Notes: generated by a model from the sequence alone, not told the origin. Shown: positions 32,536 through 45,979, counted from the stretch's first letter. The stretch is 64,000 nt of DNA from Lunularia cruciata (GCA_948567375.1 OX419756.1:34078552-34142551); one strand, 5' to 3'. Made by a program: numbers and translations.

Positions 32536-34437
32536 CTAGGGCATCTGACCAATCTGTAACAAATTGGTCAATGTATACTAACCTCAGTCATGTACTTCCC
32601 TAATGCTAAAGCTTCAACCTGTAAGAGAGTTGAGAAATCACTACAAGTAATCTGATGTCTAACTCTAATCTGCATGTAACAAGGGCAAACAATCAATACA
32701 TGATGCTCATCCTCAACTTTGCTCATAATACACAATTTGCAAAGTCGCATGGAGTGCTCTATCTGCTGCCAACGTCCTTGTTCTACTTCTAGTCTATGAG
32801 AACTAGTTCTATATTGAGCGATAACATGTTTAAGTGAAGTAGAAATCCTAGCCAAGAGATAATCTTGCTCACAATACACCAACATAGGATTTACAAACTG
32901 CTGATAGAACACCATCTTGGTACCGGGCTGCTGCCATAAGCGAAGTAAGAACTGCTCCTTGATCACTTCTTGTAGTGCAATAGGCTCCAACCTCCAATGT
33001 CGCTCACAAACATTCCACCTTGTGGCCCATGCAATCAGATCTGTATACCAACCGACAGATAGAGTGGCACAAAAAGCTTGGTAGGGAAGTCTCTCATGCT
33101 CCATGGACCTCACCTTAGTGGCATATGTGATAGCTAACAACAAAGCTTCAGCCTCAAGTGGCAAAAACCCGGTTTCAGCAAGCAGCAATACATAAGGAGT
33201 TTGAGTCCTCACCCCAAGTTCATCACACAAAAACAATTTCTGAACTTTCTCTACCTTTTGCCACCATGTCTTCTTAGTACCTGGACCCCAAATCTGAGCA
33301 CCATAGAGAACCACCGGCTGCACAAGAGATCTGAACAGCACCTTCTTCAACGCCCATCAACAGTCAGCATCAAACCACCGATTGCAAGGGAGACCAAGTC
33401 TCTTCCTGTGAGAACCTCGTGGAAATAGAGTTGTTGATGTAGATTGAAGAAGCTCAACCAACTGATCACTACGTTGTTGAAAATCAGAACTCCACTCCAT
33501 AGAGCTCAATTTCTCATGGATAGCTTGTTGGTACAAATCTCGCTTGTGAAAATCAAGACGGAGTTTCCCTCTAAAGGCATGGTCAATAGGTAATGTGGTT
33601 CTATTGAGGCAAGAAAGAAGGATGACACAAGATAAAGGTGCATGGTCAGATTCAGGTTGAGGATCTAAAACGACAAAATCTGAGACAATGTGTATATCAC
33701 TGGGTGAGGTGAGCATATAATCTATAGTGCTGGATCCACCAGAAGCAAAGCATGTGCTCTTACAAGTTTCTGGAAATTGAGAAAGGCCATTCAAGATCTT
33801 CAAGCTACAATTGGTACCAAAGCTCAAAAAGTGCTCACTCATGGAGTTGGATATGAGATCCTTGGAAGAGCGGGACCAAGCACTAGAATGATCTATCAAG
33901 CTATGGAAAGGGTCATTCTCAAGGTCACTTAACTCAGGAATCTGAGAGGTTTGGATCCTAGCATTGAAATCACCAAGAATAAGTACTGCACCTTTACTTT
34001 GAAATTCCAACACATCCTTTGTCAAGGAGTGGAAAGGGTGCATGGTGTTGAGAGATCTGCTTGAATAGATTGGTGATGTCAATGGGGCAAAGTAACAAAC
34101 AGCAAGGAAGCAAGGTGTAGCAACTCCTCCAATCCTCAGCCATTGATTGGTATTGTCCACTTGAGTCTTGACCTATCAAAGAGACTGATTTTTCAAAACC
34201 AAATCTGACGTAAGTAGCAATACCTCCAAAGCCCCTTCCTCTATGTTGCCTCCGCTTGTTCCAAGTTGAACCAACAAGAATGAAACCTTCAATGTCTTGA
34301 ATGGTGTTTCCTTCATGTTCCCATGTCTCCACAAGATTGATCAGATCAGCATCTTCCCACACAGGTTTAGCGCTTGAGTACTTGGTATGTGTGAGACCAT
34401 GAACATTCCAAAACAACACTCTAAGGGTCTGGAATTG
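32536..34437 (-). pseudogene. LINE ORF2 of copy H with RT core deleted
   Basis: The endonuclease is well kept from 34,437 to the residues WFDADC at about 33,360. It is then joined, through a TGA, to LKKVLFRSLVQP of the C-terminal region. About 1.3 kb including YADD is gone. The tail keeps CKLC-x8-H-x4-C. A duplication of attg near 34,145 shifts the endonuclease frame. The deletion differs from that of copy D, so the two arose separately. Confidence 0.85.
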
Positions 34438-35277
34438 CTATGCGGTAGTTGACAATTTCCTTTGGGTGATCATAGCTCTATTGTCTCTCAAGAATGCAAC
34501 AAAACCTGCTTGTTGAGCCTCCTTCACCTTTGCTAATTCTCCCTTCTTTGCTTGCCATTGGAGAGATGTGAGATCAGGATCCAACCAGATACGCCGCCCC
34601 TTCAGTATAGCCTTGTTTGCCATCACTGAATTCCTCTGAGTTTCTGAGCCAAACCTCACCAAAATGCTTCTTGGTTGTGCACCTTGTTGTCCCAATCTAT
34701 ATGCTTGCAAAATCTGAGGATCATGGACTCTCAGAGAATCAGTAAGAAACTCACACACTATGGCCTTGATGTCTTCCTTCTCAGTCTCTGGCAAACCAGA
34801 AATCCTCAAGTTCTTCAATTTGACTTGTTGGTTCTCCTTCTCAACCTCATGCTCTTGCAAGTAAGAAATTTGAGCCACCTTTGTAGCTTCAGCATATGAC
34901 CTCATCTTCACTTCTAATGTGTCCACAATCTGTTGGAGCGCTCCGCTTTGTGTAGCAATGTCACTGGCTTGTGTTCCCAAGGAAGCAACTTTCTCGGTAG
35001 CATCAACCATCCCCTTGGTTGATGTTAACAGTGAGATAGTACTCTTCTTCAGGTCTTGAATCTCTTGGTTGACTAGGTTCAAGGACTCTTTTACGCTACT
35101 GATCTCAACCTTTACAATTTCCATATCAGTCATGAGAGTACTCATGCACAGGGACATGGGTGCAATGAAACTTCTAAGCTCTTTGTGGAAATCATTAGAT
35201 TTCCTATACATTTCTGCTAATTGTTGTTGCTTCAAGGCTATATCAGCAACATCTTTCACCATCTGGGACTCCTCCAT
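34438..35277 (-). CDS. LINE ORF1 protein (copy H), open
   Basis: The frame has 279 codons, ATG to TAG, without internal stops. The coiled coil lies in the first 125 residues, followed by LKNLRISGLPETEKED and the GRRIWLDPDLT region. It could be translated into an intact ORF1 protein, although the ORF2 of this copy lacks RT. Confidence 0.85.
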   Translation of the reverse strand: MEESQMVKDVADIALKQQQLAEMYRKSNDFHKELRSFIAPMSLCMSTLMTDMEIVKVEISSVKESLNLVNQEIQDLKKSTISLLTSTKGMVDATEKVASLGTQASDIATQSGALQQIVDTLEVKMRSYAEATKVAQISYLQEHEVEKENQQVKLKNLRISGLPETEKEDIKAIVCEFLTDSLRVHDPQILQAYRLGQQGAQPRSILVRFGSETQRNSVMANKAILKGRRIWLDPDLTSLQWQAKKGELAKVKEAQQAGFVAFLRDNRAMITQRKLSTTA

Positions 35278-37001
35278 TGTGCCAATCGCTAATCACTAAT
35301 CACTCACAATCAATCTAGAAGTTTTACTTTCAACACCAAAACTTCTAGATTTTCAAGTAGACATTGCTTCTGTTTTACAAGTCAGAGCACTACTTGGTGG
35401 GTGTTGAAGTAAGGGCCTTGAGAAACTCATTTTAATGAGATAAAAATCACCTCATTTGAATATGTAAGCACAAAGATACTACCTTCCAAATTTGCAATGC
35501 TTAGAGCTACCAAAGGCTTTGAAATTTGAGGTACCTAAAGCTGATAATCTGTCCTCTAACCTTAAGCAATGAATTTCCAATGTAAAGGTCTAAGTGAGTT
35601 GATTCTAATGACACAAAGATCACGTCATTTGGATCATTGAGTACAAAGATACAATAGCTTGAATCTACACACAAAGTAGTAAATCTTAACTCAAAGTATT
35701 TGGCAGTATCAGAGTGAATCAATTGGTCATATCATCTGCCTTGGATACTCAAATTCTCCAAACTAAAGATTCAATAGAAAGCTTATGACTGTGTGGTTCT
35801 TATGATATAAGAATCACCTGCATTGGGTCTGTGAGTGAAGAGAACTGGCCCTCCAAAGCTGGTACTCCAAACACCAAGATTCGAGAGTTGTGACAGAATG
35901 AAAATTGTCACCACTGTTTGCTCAGACTTCCATATGCTTTGAGTTTTCACTTGAAACATAGCTTGTAAGTCATAGGTTTTGATGCATTAATAATCACTGG
36001 ATTTGCACTTGTGACCACAGAGCAACACCTCTCCAAATTTTCGACCTATCACATGGAGTTCTCAAAACTTCCAGAGAATTCAAAAATCCACAACTCCTTG
36101 TATACTGCTCCAAACTCCACACAATTTAGCTTGAAACAAAGCTCTTGGAATGGTGCTTCTAATGAAACCCCAATAGCTCCATTTGCTCAAGTATTGGAAA
36201 AGATACAACCATCTGAGTGTCTTCCAAAGAAACTCCAAAATCAAAAACCCTTCATGAAGAATAGATGAGAATTAGAATTGTCACCACTGCTTGCTCAGAC
36301 CTCCATATGCTGCGAGCTTGGCCTTGAAAGAGAGCTTGTAAGGCACAGATTCTGATGCAACAATCTTCACTGGATTTCCACTTGTGACTGCATAGCAATA
36401 CCCCTCCAAATTTTTGCACAATCACATAAACTCCTCACGGTTTCCTCAGGATTCAAAATTCTAGAACTCTTTGTGTACTGCTTCAAACTGCACAAGCTTT
36501 GTCTTGAATCAAAGCTCTCATCATAAAGCTTCTATTGAATGCCTAATCACTCCATTTGCAGAAGTATTGGTAGAGATACAGTCATTCAAAATTTCAGTTC
36601 AAACCCTAAAATCTGCCAAAGAAGACAGAGTTCGAATCCTTATAACTTCCTGGAGAGATGTGATCTTTGAGCGTGCTTGATATCAATCGAAAGAGCTGGT
36701 CAATGCGCATCCACTGCCACAAAAATCATTACATTTGGACCCATAGAGGAAGAAATGTACTCTCAAATATGGATAATTTGTCAGAAAATTCAATTGGCCA
36801 TAACTTTCGATACAGAACTCAAAATGTTACAATCTTGGTGGTCATAGAAAGCCCTTGGCAAGGCGCTTCTAAGAAAACCAATATTGTAAGGTTTGGATTG
36901 GTAGGTGTTGAGAAATGACATGCCAAACTTTCGGGAAATCTCTTCTCTCTCACACTCTCGAAAAATCTCTTCTCTCTGACCAATTAAAGAAATTTGGTAC
37001 C
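35278..37001 (-). promoter_or_regulatory. LINE copy H leader (complete)
   Basis: The minus-strand leader of about 1.72 kb is uninterrupted and serves as the reference for the insertion of B into C. It shows the repeated units and starts next to the resumed copy G at 37,002. Its first bases (minus strand) contain runs of gagagaagagattt. Confidence 0.6.
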
Positions 37002-37427
37002 AATTGTAGCTTGAAATCTTGAATGGCCTTTCTTAATTTCCTGAAACTTGTAAAAGCATATGCTTTGCTTCAAGTGGATCAAGCAATGTAGATTATATTT
37101 CTTACCTCACCCAATTATAAACACATTGTCTCAGATTTTGTTGTTTTAGATCCTCAACTTGAATCTTACCATGCACCTCTATGTTGTGTCATCCTTCTTT
37201 CTTGCCTCAATAGAACCACATTATCTATTGACCATGCCTTTAGAGGAAAACCGTCTAGATTTTCATGAGCAAGATCTGTACCAACAAGCTATCCATGAGA
37301 AATTGAGCTATATGGAGTGGAGTTCTGACTTTCAACAACGTAGTGATCAATTGGTTGAACTTCTTCAATCTTCATCTACTACTTTATATCCTCACAGGAA
37401 GAGACTTGGTCTCCCTTGCAATAGGTG
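37002..37427 (+). pseudogene. LINE ORF2 of copy G, second part
   Basis: It continues the endonuclease after copy H, from GTNCSLK through IVSDFVVLDPQLES to GLPCNRW, with stops and small deletions. It ends where an integrase fragment of element W begins. Confidence 0.8.
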
Positions 37428-37962
37428 GGCATTCATTGAATTGTTGTGTGCAAATTCCACCAATGGAAGTAAGGTGTCCCAACTCTCTTTCTCATTCAGA
37501 GTAAAGCCCCAAAGCGTGTCCTCTATAGTGCAATTTGCCTTTCTATTTGTCCATCAATCTATGGATGGTAAGTTGTGGACATAGCCAATTTGGTTTTGAA
37601 GAACCCAAAGATTGTTCTCCAAAACAAACTAGTGAATTGAGTACCTTTATCAATGACAAGCCATGATGAGAAAAGAGTACATCTAAGTACAATTGAGCTA
37701 GCTGTGGGGCAGTCACATCCTTGGTGGTAGTATGTACATGAATCATTTTGGTGAGTCAATTGACAAAGACTTGATGAATCAAACCGAAAGTAGACTTTGG
37801 CAATTCACAAACCAAATTCATGCTTCTTATTCCTAATGTTGTGTAGGAGAGGGGAGAGGTTGGAGGAGTCATGTGGGAGCTTGATTAGAAGCCTTACTTT
37901 GCTGAAAAAGTAGGTAGCTCTAAACATTTTCCATCACATCATTGCGCATCTTGGGCCAATAG
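37428..37962 (-). pseudogene. Integrase fragment of Gypsy element W
   Basis: The minus-strand translation follows a Gypsy integrase: YYWPKM, the CxxC-like QQSKASNQAPT region, LLQPLPSP, DKGTQFTSLFW with the second catalytic Asp, and a DGQIERQ-like segment with the catalytic Glu. There are many stops. It is separated from the gag of W by LINE I, and the protease, RT and RNase H are missing. Confidence 0.75.
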
Positions 37963-38066
37963 TACAATGAACAATGAACAATGAAATATAAAGCCTGAAA
38001 GACCCAAAGAGTCAAAAGGCTGGAAACACAATACAAAACACATGAAATGTGAGCCTAGGCAAGGGC

Positions 38067-41000
38067 CTAGGGCATCAGACCAATCTGTAACAAATTGGTC
38101 TGATGTAAAGTAACTTCTGTCATGTACTTCCTTAATGCTAAAGCTTCAACCTGTAAGAGAGTAGAGAAGTCACTACAAGTAATCTGATGTCTAACTCTAA
38201 TCTGCATGTAACAAGGGAAATCAACAAACACATGATGTTCATCCTTAACTTTTCTCATAATACACAATTTGCAAAGTCACATGGAGTGCTATCTACTGCC
38301 AACGTCCTTGTTCTACTTCTAGTCTATGAGAACTAGTTCTATATTGAGCGATAACATGTCTCAATGAAGTAGAAATCCTAGCCAAGAGATAATCTTGCTC
38401 ACAATACACCAACATAGGATTTACAAACTGCTGATAGAACACCATCTTGGTACCGGGTTGCTGCCATAAGTGAAGTAAGAACTGCTCCTTGATCACCTCT
38501 CGAAGTGCAATAGGCTCCATTCTCCAATGTCGCTCATAAACATTCCACCTTGTGGCCCATGCAATCAGATCTGTATACCAACCAATAGATAGAGTGGCAC
38601 AGAAAGCTTGGTAGGGAAGTCTCTCATGCTCCATGGACCTCACCTTAGTGGCATATGTGAGAGCCAAGAACAAAGCTTCAGCCTCAAGCGGTAAAAACCC
38701 AGTTTCAGCAAGCAACAATACATAAGGAGTTTGAGTCCTCACTCCAAGTTCATCACACAAAAACAATTTCTGAACTTTCTCCACCTTTTGCCACCATGTC
38801 TTCTTAGTACCTGGACCCCAAATCTGAGCACCATAGAGAACCACCGGCTGCACAAGAGATCTGAACAACACCTTCTTCAACTCCCATGTGGTAAGGTGAG
38901 CAAGTCTAGAGCGGTTCATGAGTGAATACAAAGCTCTAAAGCCTGCATTGATTCTCATCTTCACACAAGTGGACCAACTATAGTCATGAGAAAACTCAAG
39001 ACCCAAGTACTTGTAAGAAGAAACTTGCTCCAATTGTTGTCCATCAAAAAAGAAAGGTGTGACACCTTTAGAACCCACCACAATCACCTTGGACTTGTCA
39101 AGGTTCACTTCCATCTTTGTTTGATTGCAAAACAAGAGAAGAGAATCCAACAACTTCTGTAAACTTTGTGGATTGGTAGAGAGGAGCACTACATCATCCG
39201 CATATATAGTAGTGCATGTATCATCAAAGAGTCAACCTGTACACTTGTAGCTCCAGCTTCCATAAGCACCCTCTCTAGATCATTGATGAAGATTCCAAAC
39301 AATGTTGGAGATAGAGAGCAACCTTGGATCACACCCATTGTGCTAAGGATATCTTGAGAGCTCAAAGATGAAAGTTTCACAACCACCTTCTCATAGAGTC
39401 TAGAGATAGCACCAATCAGATCAGCTGAAACACCAACTTGAGTGAGTCTCTCACTTAGAGATTTCCTAAGCACCTTATCAAAGGCCTTCCTGAAATCAAT
39501 AAATGCAACATAGAGAGCTCTCCCAACACCTTTAGATTTCCACCACAAAACATGGAGTACCAATAGATGATCCAAAGTACTAAAGCCTGATCTGAAACCC
39601 GCTTGGCACTTAGCTCAAATTTTGTGCTTTTCAGCCCAAGTACTCAACCTAGACTCCAAAATTTGACCATACAACTTGGCAAAGATACTACCCACTAGAA
39701 TGGTACGGTAATTGGTGACAATATCTCTCTGACCATACTTGTGAATAGGAACTACCTTCTTGAAGCACCATCTATCACGAAAGCCACACCTGATGGCCTC
39801 ATTCAAGAGAGAAGTGAGTACTGAAATCAGATGGCTACCACCCACTTCAAAAGTTCAACACATAGTCCATCAAGGTCTTCAGCCTTACCATTGGCCAACT
39901 TCTTCAATTGGTAGTGGACATCAGCTTCAGAGATGGTGAGAGCAGATCCAAGGCAAGGTGCCATGCTTGGAGCATCAGGGTAAAAGTACAGATCCTTCAC
40001 ATATTCACAAAGCTCATTCACGTCCAGTGATGGAGATGGAGATCTGATGGTTACCTTCTGCCAAAAAGCCTTAGGATTGCTCCTCAATTCAATGCTCAAC
40101 TCAACCCCCTTGAGTCTCAAGAACGCTCGCTTCTTGCACTTCACCAACTTTCTATAAGAGACAAAAGCCTGATTTTGTGCAATCTGATCAAGAGACCTAT
40201 CCATAGCTTTGATCCTTGCCATTTTACAGTCAGCATCAAACCACCTATTGCAAGGGAGACCAAGTCTCTTCCTGTGAGAACCTCGTGGAAATAGAGTTGT
40301 TGATGTAGATTGAAGAAGTTCAACCAACTGATCACTACGTTGTTGAAAATCAGAACTCCACTCCATAGAGCTCAATTTCTCATGGATAGCTTGTTGATAC
40401 AAATCTCGCTTGTGAAAATCAAGATGGAGTTTCCCTCTAAAGGCATGGTCAATAGGTAATGTGGTTCTATTGAGGCAAGAAAGAAGGATGACACAAGATT
40501 AAGGTGCATGGTCAGATTCAGGTTGAGGATCTAAAACGACAAAATCTGAGACAATGTGTATATCACTGGGTGAGGTGAGCATATAATCTGTAGTGCTGGA
40601 TCCACCAGAAGCAAAGCATGTGCTCTTACAAGTTTCTGGAAATTGAGAAAGGCCATTTAAGATCTTCAAGCTACAATTGGTACCAAAGCTCAAAAAGTGC
40701 TCACTCATGGAGTTGGATATGAGATCTTTGGAAGAGCGGGACCAAGCACTAGAATGATCTATCAAGCTATGGAAAGGGTCATTCTCAAGGTCACTAAACT
40801 CAAGAATCTGAGAGGTTTGGATCCTAGCATTGAAATCACCAAGGTTAAATACTGCACCTTTACTTTGAAATTCCAACACATCCTTTGTCAAGGATTGGAA
40901 AGGGTGCATGGTGTTGAGAGATCTGCTTGAATAGATTGGTGATGTCAATGGGGCAAAGTAACAAACAGCAAGGAAGCAAGGTGTAGCAACTCCTCCAATC

Positions 41001-41299
41001 CTCAGCCATTGGTATTGTCTACTTGAGTCTTGACCTATCAAAGAGACTGATTTTTCAAAACCAAATCTGACGTAAGTAGCAATACCTCCAAAGCCCCTTC
41101 CTCTGTGCTGCCTCCGATTGTTCCAAGTTGAACCAACAAGAATGAAACCTTCAATGTCTTGAATGGTGTTTCCTTCATGTTCCCATGTCTCCACAAGATT
41201 GATCAGATCAGCATCTTCCCACACAGGTTTAGCGCTTGAGTACTTGGTATGTGTGAGACCATGAACATTCCAAAACAACACTCTAAGGGTCTGGAATTG
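38067..41299 (-). pseudogene. LINE ORF2 of copy I, RT active site frameshifted
   Basis: All domains are present: endonuclease from LFWNVHGLTH at 41,281, RT, and zinc tail to about 38,067. Lesions include a 1-bp loss at about 40,500 in the SDHAPLS segment, a 1-bp loss near 39,840, TGA for CGA at about 39,617, the 2-bp insertion at about 39,200 that abolishes YADD, and a shift near 38,290. The YADD lesion is identical to that in E. Confidence 0.85.
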
Positions 41300-42139
41300 C
41301 TATGCGGTAGTTGACAATTTCCTTTGGGTGATCATAGCTCTATTGTCTCTCAAGAATGCAACAAAACCTGCTTGTTGTGTCTCCTTCACTTTTGCTAATT
41401 CTCCCTTCTTTGCTTGCCATTGGAGAGGTGTGAGATCAGGGTCTAACCAAATACGCCGCCCCTTCAGTATAGCCTTGTTATCCATCACTGAATTCCTCTG
41501 AGTTTCTGAGCCAAACCTCACCAAAATGCTTCTTGGTTGTGCACCTTGTTGTCCCAATCTATATGCTTGCAAAATCTGAGGATCATGGACTCTCAAAGAA
41601 TCAACAATAAACTCACACACTATGGCCTTGGTGTCTTCCTTCTCAGTCTTTGGAAAACCTAAAATTCTCAAGTTCTTCATTTTGACCAATTGGTTCTCCT
41701 TCTCAACCTCATGCTCTTGCAAGCAAGAGATTTGAGCCACCTTAGTAGCTTCAGCATAAGACTTCGTCTTCACTTCTAGTGTGTCCACAATCTGTTGGAG
41801 CCTTCCGCCTTGTGTAGCAATATCATTGGCTTGTGCTCCCAAGGAAGCAACTTTCTAGGTAGCATCAACCATCCCCTTGGTTGATGTTAAAAGAGAAATA
41901 GAACTCTTCTTGAGGTCTTGAATCTCTTGGTTCACTAGGTTCAAAGACTCTTTGACACTACTGATCTCAACCTTTACAAATTCCATATCAATCATGAGAG
42001 TACTCATGCACTGGGACATAGGTGCCATGAAGCTTCTAAGGTCCTTGTGGAAATCATTTGCTTTCCTATACATTTCAACTAATTGTTGTTGCTTCATGGC
42101 TATATCAGCAATGTCTTTCACCATCTTGGAATCCTCCAT
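41300..42139 (-). pseudogene. LINE ORF1 protein (copy I), one nonsense codon
   Basis: It has the same 279-codon layout as E, with one TAG at about 41,855 replacing GAG in the ATEKVASLGAQ segment, near the end of the coiled coil. The rest is open down to the shared TAG CAA TTC. Confidence 0.85.
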
Positions 42140-43631
42140 TGTGACAATCACTTATCACTCACAATCAATCTGGAAGTTTTACTTCCAACACCAAAAATTT
42201 AGGATTTTCAAGTAGGCAGCACTACTGTTTTACAATTGTAAGCACTACTAGGCTGGTGTTGAAGTAAAGACCTTGAAAAGCTGATTTTAATGAGATAAGA
42301 ATCATCTCATTTGAATATGTGAGTGCAAAGATACTCTCTTTCAAATTGGCAGTGCACAGAGATACCAAAGGCTGCAAAATTTGAGGTACCTAGAGCTTCT
42401 AATCTGTGACCTAACTTGTAGTAATGAATTTTTCAGTCTCAAGGTCTGGGGGAGCTGATTTTTAATACACAAAGATCACTTCGTTTGGATCATTGAGTAC
42501 AAAGATACAATACCTTGAATTTGCACTTCACAATGTTATGATGTCCAAAGAGTCACAGATTTCAAACTGTCACAACTTCCTTATCTGACCTTCAATGTTT
42601 ACAAATCAGACCTCAATAGAAACCTTGCACAATGTTCGTTCTATTGCCACAAAAACCACTTGATTTGGACCTATAAGTACAGAGAAATCCTACTTCACAT
42701 GTGCAGATTCTAACACCAAGTAGTTGCAAGTGCTACATTGAAACAAATGGTCATATCATCTGAGTTGGATATCCAAATCTTTTAAGTATGGACTCAATAG
42801 AAAGCTTATAACCATGTGCTTCTTCTGATACAAGAATCACCTGAATTGGATCTATGAGTGAGGAGAACTTGCACTGCAAAGTTGGTACTCCAAACACCAA
42901 GATGCACAAGATGTGACAGAATGAGAATTACCACCACTGCTTGCTCAGACCTCCATGTGCTGCGATCTTGGCCTTGAAACAGAGCTTGTAACTCACAAAT
43001 TCTGATGCAGTAATTTTCACTGGATTTGCACTTGTGACCACAGAGCAATAGCCTTCCCAATTCTCGCACAATAACAAGGACTACTCAAAATTGTCTCAGA
43101 ATTGAAAAATTCAGATCTCCCTGAGTATTGATCCAAACTGGACAAGCTTTACCTTGAAGGAAAGCTCTCAGTATATAGCTTCCAATGAGACTCCAATCAC
43201 TCCATTTTCCCAAGTGTTGGCAGAGATACAGTCAATCGAATTTATAGTCCAAACCCTAAAATCTGCCAAAGATTATAGAATTCGAATCCTTGTAACTCTC
43301 TGCATAGATGTGGGTTTTTATCATGCTTGCACTCAATCGAAAGAGCTCTTCAAGGCGCATCCATTGACACAGAAATCACTACATTTGGACTCTTGATGAT
43401 GAAGAAACGATCTCTTAAGTATTGAACCTCTGTCAGAAAATTCAAGCACTCATAACTTTTGCCACAAAGCTGAGAATGGTGCAATCTTGGTGTCCATAGA
43501 ACGCTCTTGGCAAGGCGCTCCAAACAAGACCAAAATCGAAAGATTTGGATGAGCAAGTGCTGAGATATGACTATCTGAATTTTCGGGAAAATCTCCACTC
43601 TCAAACTTTCGAAAATCTCACTCATTATTCT
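42140..43631 (-). promoter_or_regulatory. LINE copy I leader
   Basis: This is the array of about 180-bp units on the minus strand, close to that of copy E. At the 5' edge the bases tcattattctg occur twice in a row (43,621-43,642), which may mark the insertion boundary. Confidence 0.6.
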
Positions 43632-43639
43632 GTCATTAT

Positions 43640-44582
43640 TCTGCTGAAGCCCCTTCTCCGTGTGTGACTCCTTCTCTCCTTTCTTTGACCTGTCCATATT
43701 CTCCTTAGAGAGGTCTTGCTCCTATATCTTGGAATCAAATGTTGCCCAATTCTATAAGTATTGGTCCACCAAAATGGTGTGTCTCGGCCTGATATTTTTG
43801 CATTGGTATTATTGCTTCCTTTCCTCCAAGCGTGCCTGCTATTCTTTGGGTACATGCAATGGCTTCAAAAATAGTATAAGGATTTTGCACCATTACCTCT
43901 TGGTCAATCCGTTCTTTTAATCCTCTCTTGAAATTATCAAGAGCTTTAGTTGGACTCATGTCGATCATCACAACCTATAGATCCAAAAATACCTCCATGT
44001 TCTCTTGTATGCTATTCTTTTGCTTTAACCTCCAAAAGTCTGGTTTGTGCTATTTGCATAGAATCCACAGATTGGAAATTCTTGAGCAGCACTTCTTGCA
44101 TGGCTCAAGTGATCTCTCTTCCTTCTACCAATGATGATCGTTCCCAAGCATCATATCGTGTGAGGACCTTATCGGTCAAGTACCCACACGCAAACACACC
44201 TATAGAATGATCAATGAACTTAGTTGTGAATAATCAAAGGTATCAATTCATTCTTCAAATCCAATTTTCCACTACTTCCATGGAACTCTACCCCTTTTAA
44301 GGCTTGATGTTGCATGTCTTCTTCATTTTTAGTAACAATGTGCCTTGGTTGTTGATTAAAATCGGTGTCATCTACATGCATAACTCTCCAAGTACTTTGA
44401 TTGCTGGAGCTGGTTGTTGAGATGGCTTCCCTTCTTGCATTGTTTGATCCTTCTTGATAGCATGCACTTGATTTTGTAGTTCCTCCATGGTCATTTTGAT
44501 TTCTCAAAACTCGTTCAACATCCCCTACATTCCTTGCATCAACTCTTGTAATTGCGGATTCATGATTCCTACACACAATCAA
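43640..44582 (-). pseudogene. Gag of Gypsy element W
   Basis: The minus strand holds a gag-like protein in broken frames. An N-terminal segment reads GVEFHGSSGKLDLKNELIPL. A central Retrotrans_gag-like part has YLTDKVLTRYDAWE and ITWAMQEVLLKNF. Then comes the helical segment ALDNFKRGLKERIDQEVM, followed by AIACTQRIAGTLGGKEA, typical of plant Ty3/Gypsy gag. Stops separate the parts, and the zinc knuckle is not seen. Confidence 0.7.
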
Positions 44583-45094
44583 TGTTCACTTGCTACTTCA
44601 CACTTCAATAAAGGGTTATAATGATCACTTACAAGGGTGCACAAAATATGGAGACTACCATTGGGACCTCAGAGACCATCACTTGTTTTAATATTTGTCA
44701 CCAAAATTGCGGACTACAAACTCCCTAAACGTCACTTTTGGTCTGACTACATAACAAATTTCTACTTGCATGTTGAAAGGGTGCAGATTTGGTACATTCA
44801 AATCCATAATATCATAATAGAATGTAAATTTTCAAATCCCACTCTTTGGCATAAACCACCACAAGTAAAATCATCTAGTTTGATGAATTCATCACTTTGT
44901 CCATGAATATTTCTCCACAGTTATAAACTAACAATAGTTTGCTCTTGTTGGATGTACATAATCTTGATGTGGAATGGATTCAAGAATGGGAAGCTAGGTG
45001 CAGGAAAATTTTCCTCTTAGTGCATCCATCCCATTCGCTCTCTAAAGCCCTTCCCAAGTCTAGCAATTGGGCTATGTTCTTGACCTCAAATTAC
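44583..45094 (-). other. Untranslated leader of element W
   Basis: This noncoding stretch lies between gag and the primer site of W, on the gag-proximal side of LINE J. An 18-bp unit (tgttcttgacctcaaatt) occurs twice at 45,075 and 45,095, next to the start of LINE J. No ORF or further motif is recognised. Confidence 0.5.
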
Positions 45095-45912
45095 TGTTCT
45101 TGACCTCAAATTGTTTTTGTGTGATGAACTCCGAGTGAGGACTCAAACTCCTTATGTATTGCTGCTTGCTGAAACTGGGTTTTTGCCTCTTGAGGCTGAA
45201 GCTTTGTTCTTGGCTCTCACATATGCCACTAAGGTGAGGTCCATGGAGCATGAGAGACTTCCCTACCAAGCTTTTTGTGCCACTCTATTTATTGGTTGGT
45301 ATACAGATCTGATTGCATGGGCCACAAGGTGGAATGTTTTTGAGTGACATTGGAGATTGGAGCCTATTGCACTTCGAGAGGTGATCAAGGAGCAATTCTT
45401 ACTTTGCTTATGGCAGCAGCCCGGTACCAAGATGGTGTTCTATCAGCAGTTTGTAAATCCTATGTTGGTGTATTGTGAGCAAGATTATCTCTTGGCTAGG
45501 ATTTCTACTTCACTTAGACATGTTATCGCTCAATATAGAACTAGTTCTCATAGACTAGAAGTAGAACAAGGACGTTGGCAGTAGATAGAGCACTCCATGC
45601 GACTTTGCAAATTGTGTATTATGAGCAAAGTTGAGGATGAGCATCATGTGTTTGTTGATTGCCCTTGTTACATGCAGATTAGAGTTAGACATCAGATTAC
45701 TTGTAGTGACTTCTCAACTCTCTTACAGGTTGAAGCTTTATAGTTAGGGAAGTACATGATTGAAGTTACTTTACATTGGACTAATTTGTTACAGATTGGT
45801 CAGATGCCCTTAGGCCCTTGCCTAGGCTCACATTTCTTGTGTTTTGTATTGTGTTTCCAGCCTTTTGACTCTTTGGGTCTTTCGGGCTTTATATTTCATT
45901 GTTTCATTGTTT
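45095..45912 (+). mobile_element. LINE copy J, 5'-truncated, inside the leader of W
   Basis: It covers the last about 230 codons of ORF2, from LFLCDELRVRTQTPYVLLL, the CKLC-x8-H-x4-C tail, the 3' UTR and an attgtttc-repeat end. Stops are TGA at about 45,345, TAG at 45,583 and TAG at about 45,740. W leader sequence continues on both sides. Confidence 0.85.
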
Positions 45913-45979
45913 CATACTTGATTTTAGTAGCTTGTGTTCTTCCAAGAGGGGTGATCCACTCTCTTGGATTAAAACACTT

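Larger units (their letters stand above)
32437..37001 (-). mobile_element. LINE copy H inserted in copy G, RT core deleted
   Basis: H lies in reverse orientation inside the endonuclease of G, with about 4 bp (tttg) repeated at both edges. It has a full leader (35,278-37,001), an open ORF1, the endonuclease and a shortened ORF2. Since G continues on both sides, this insertion is certain. Confidence 0.9.
37963..43631 (-). mobile_element. LINE copy I (full length, sister of E)
   Basis: The tail with aacaatg repeats starts at 37,963, followed by ORF2, the TAG at 41,300-41,302, ORF1 and a leader to about 43,631. It sits between the integrase and gag parts of element W. It shares with copy E a 2-bp insertion in the RT motif and many single-base variants. 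Confidence 0.85.

Noticed and set aside
44637-44906. Open frame of 89 codons on the plus strand within the W leader
   Set aside because: It is opposite in orientation to W, has no recognisable domain, and lies in the noncoding leader; probably chance.
45075-45112. Two 18-bp copies of tgttcttgacctcaaatt as target duplication of LINE J
   Set aside because: Both copies lie on the 5' side of J; none is found after its 3' tail, so they do not flank the insertion. A local tandem duplication is more likely.
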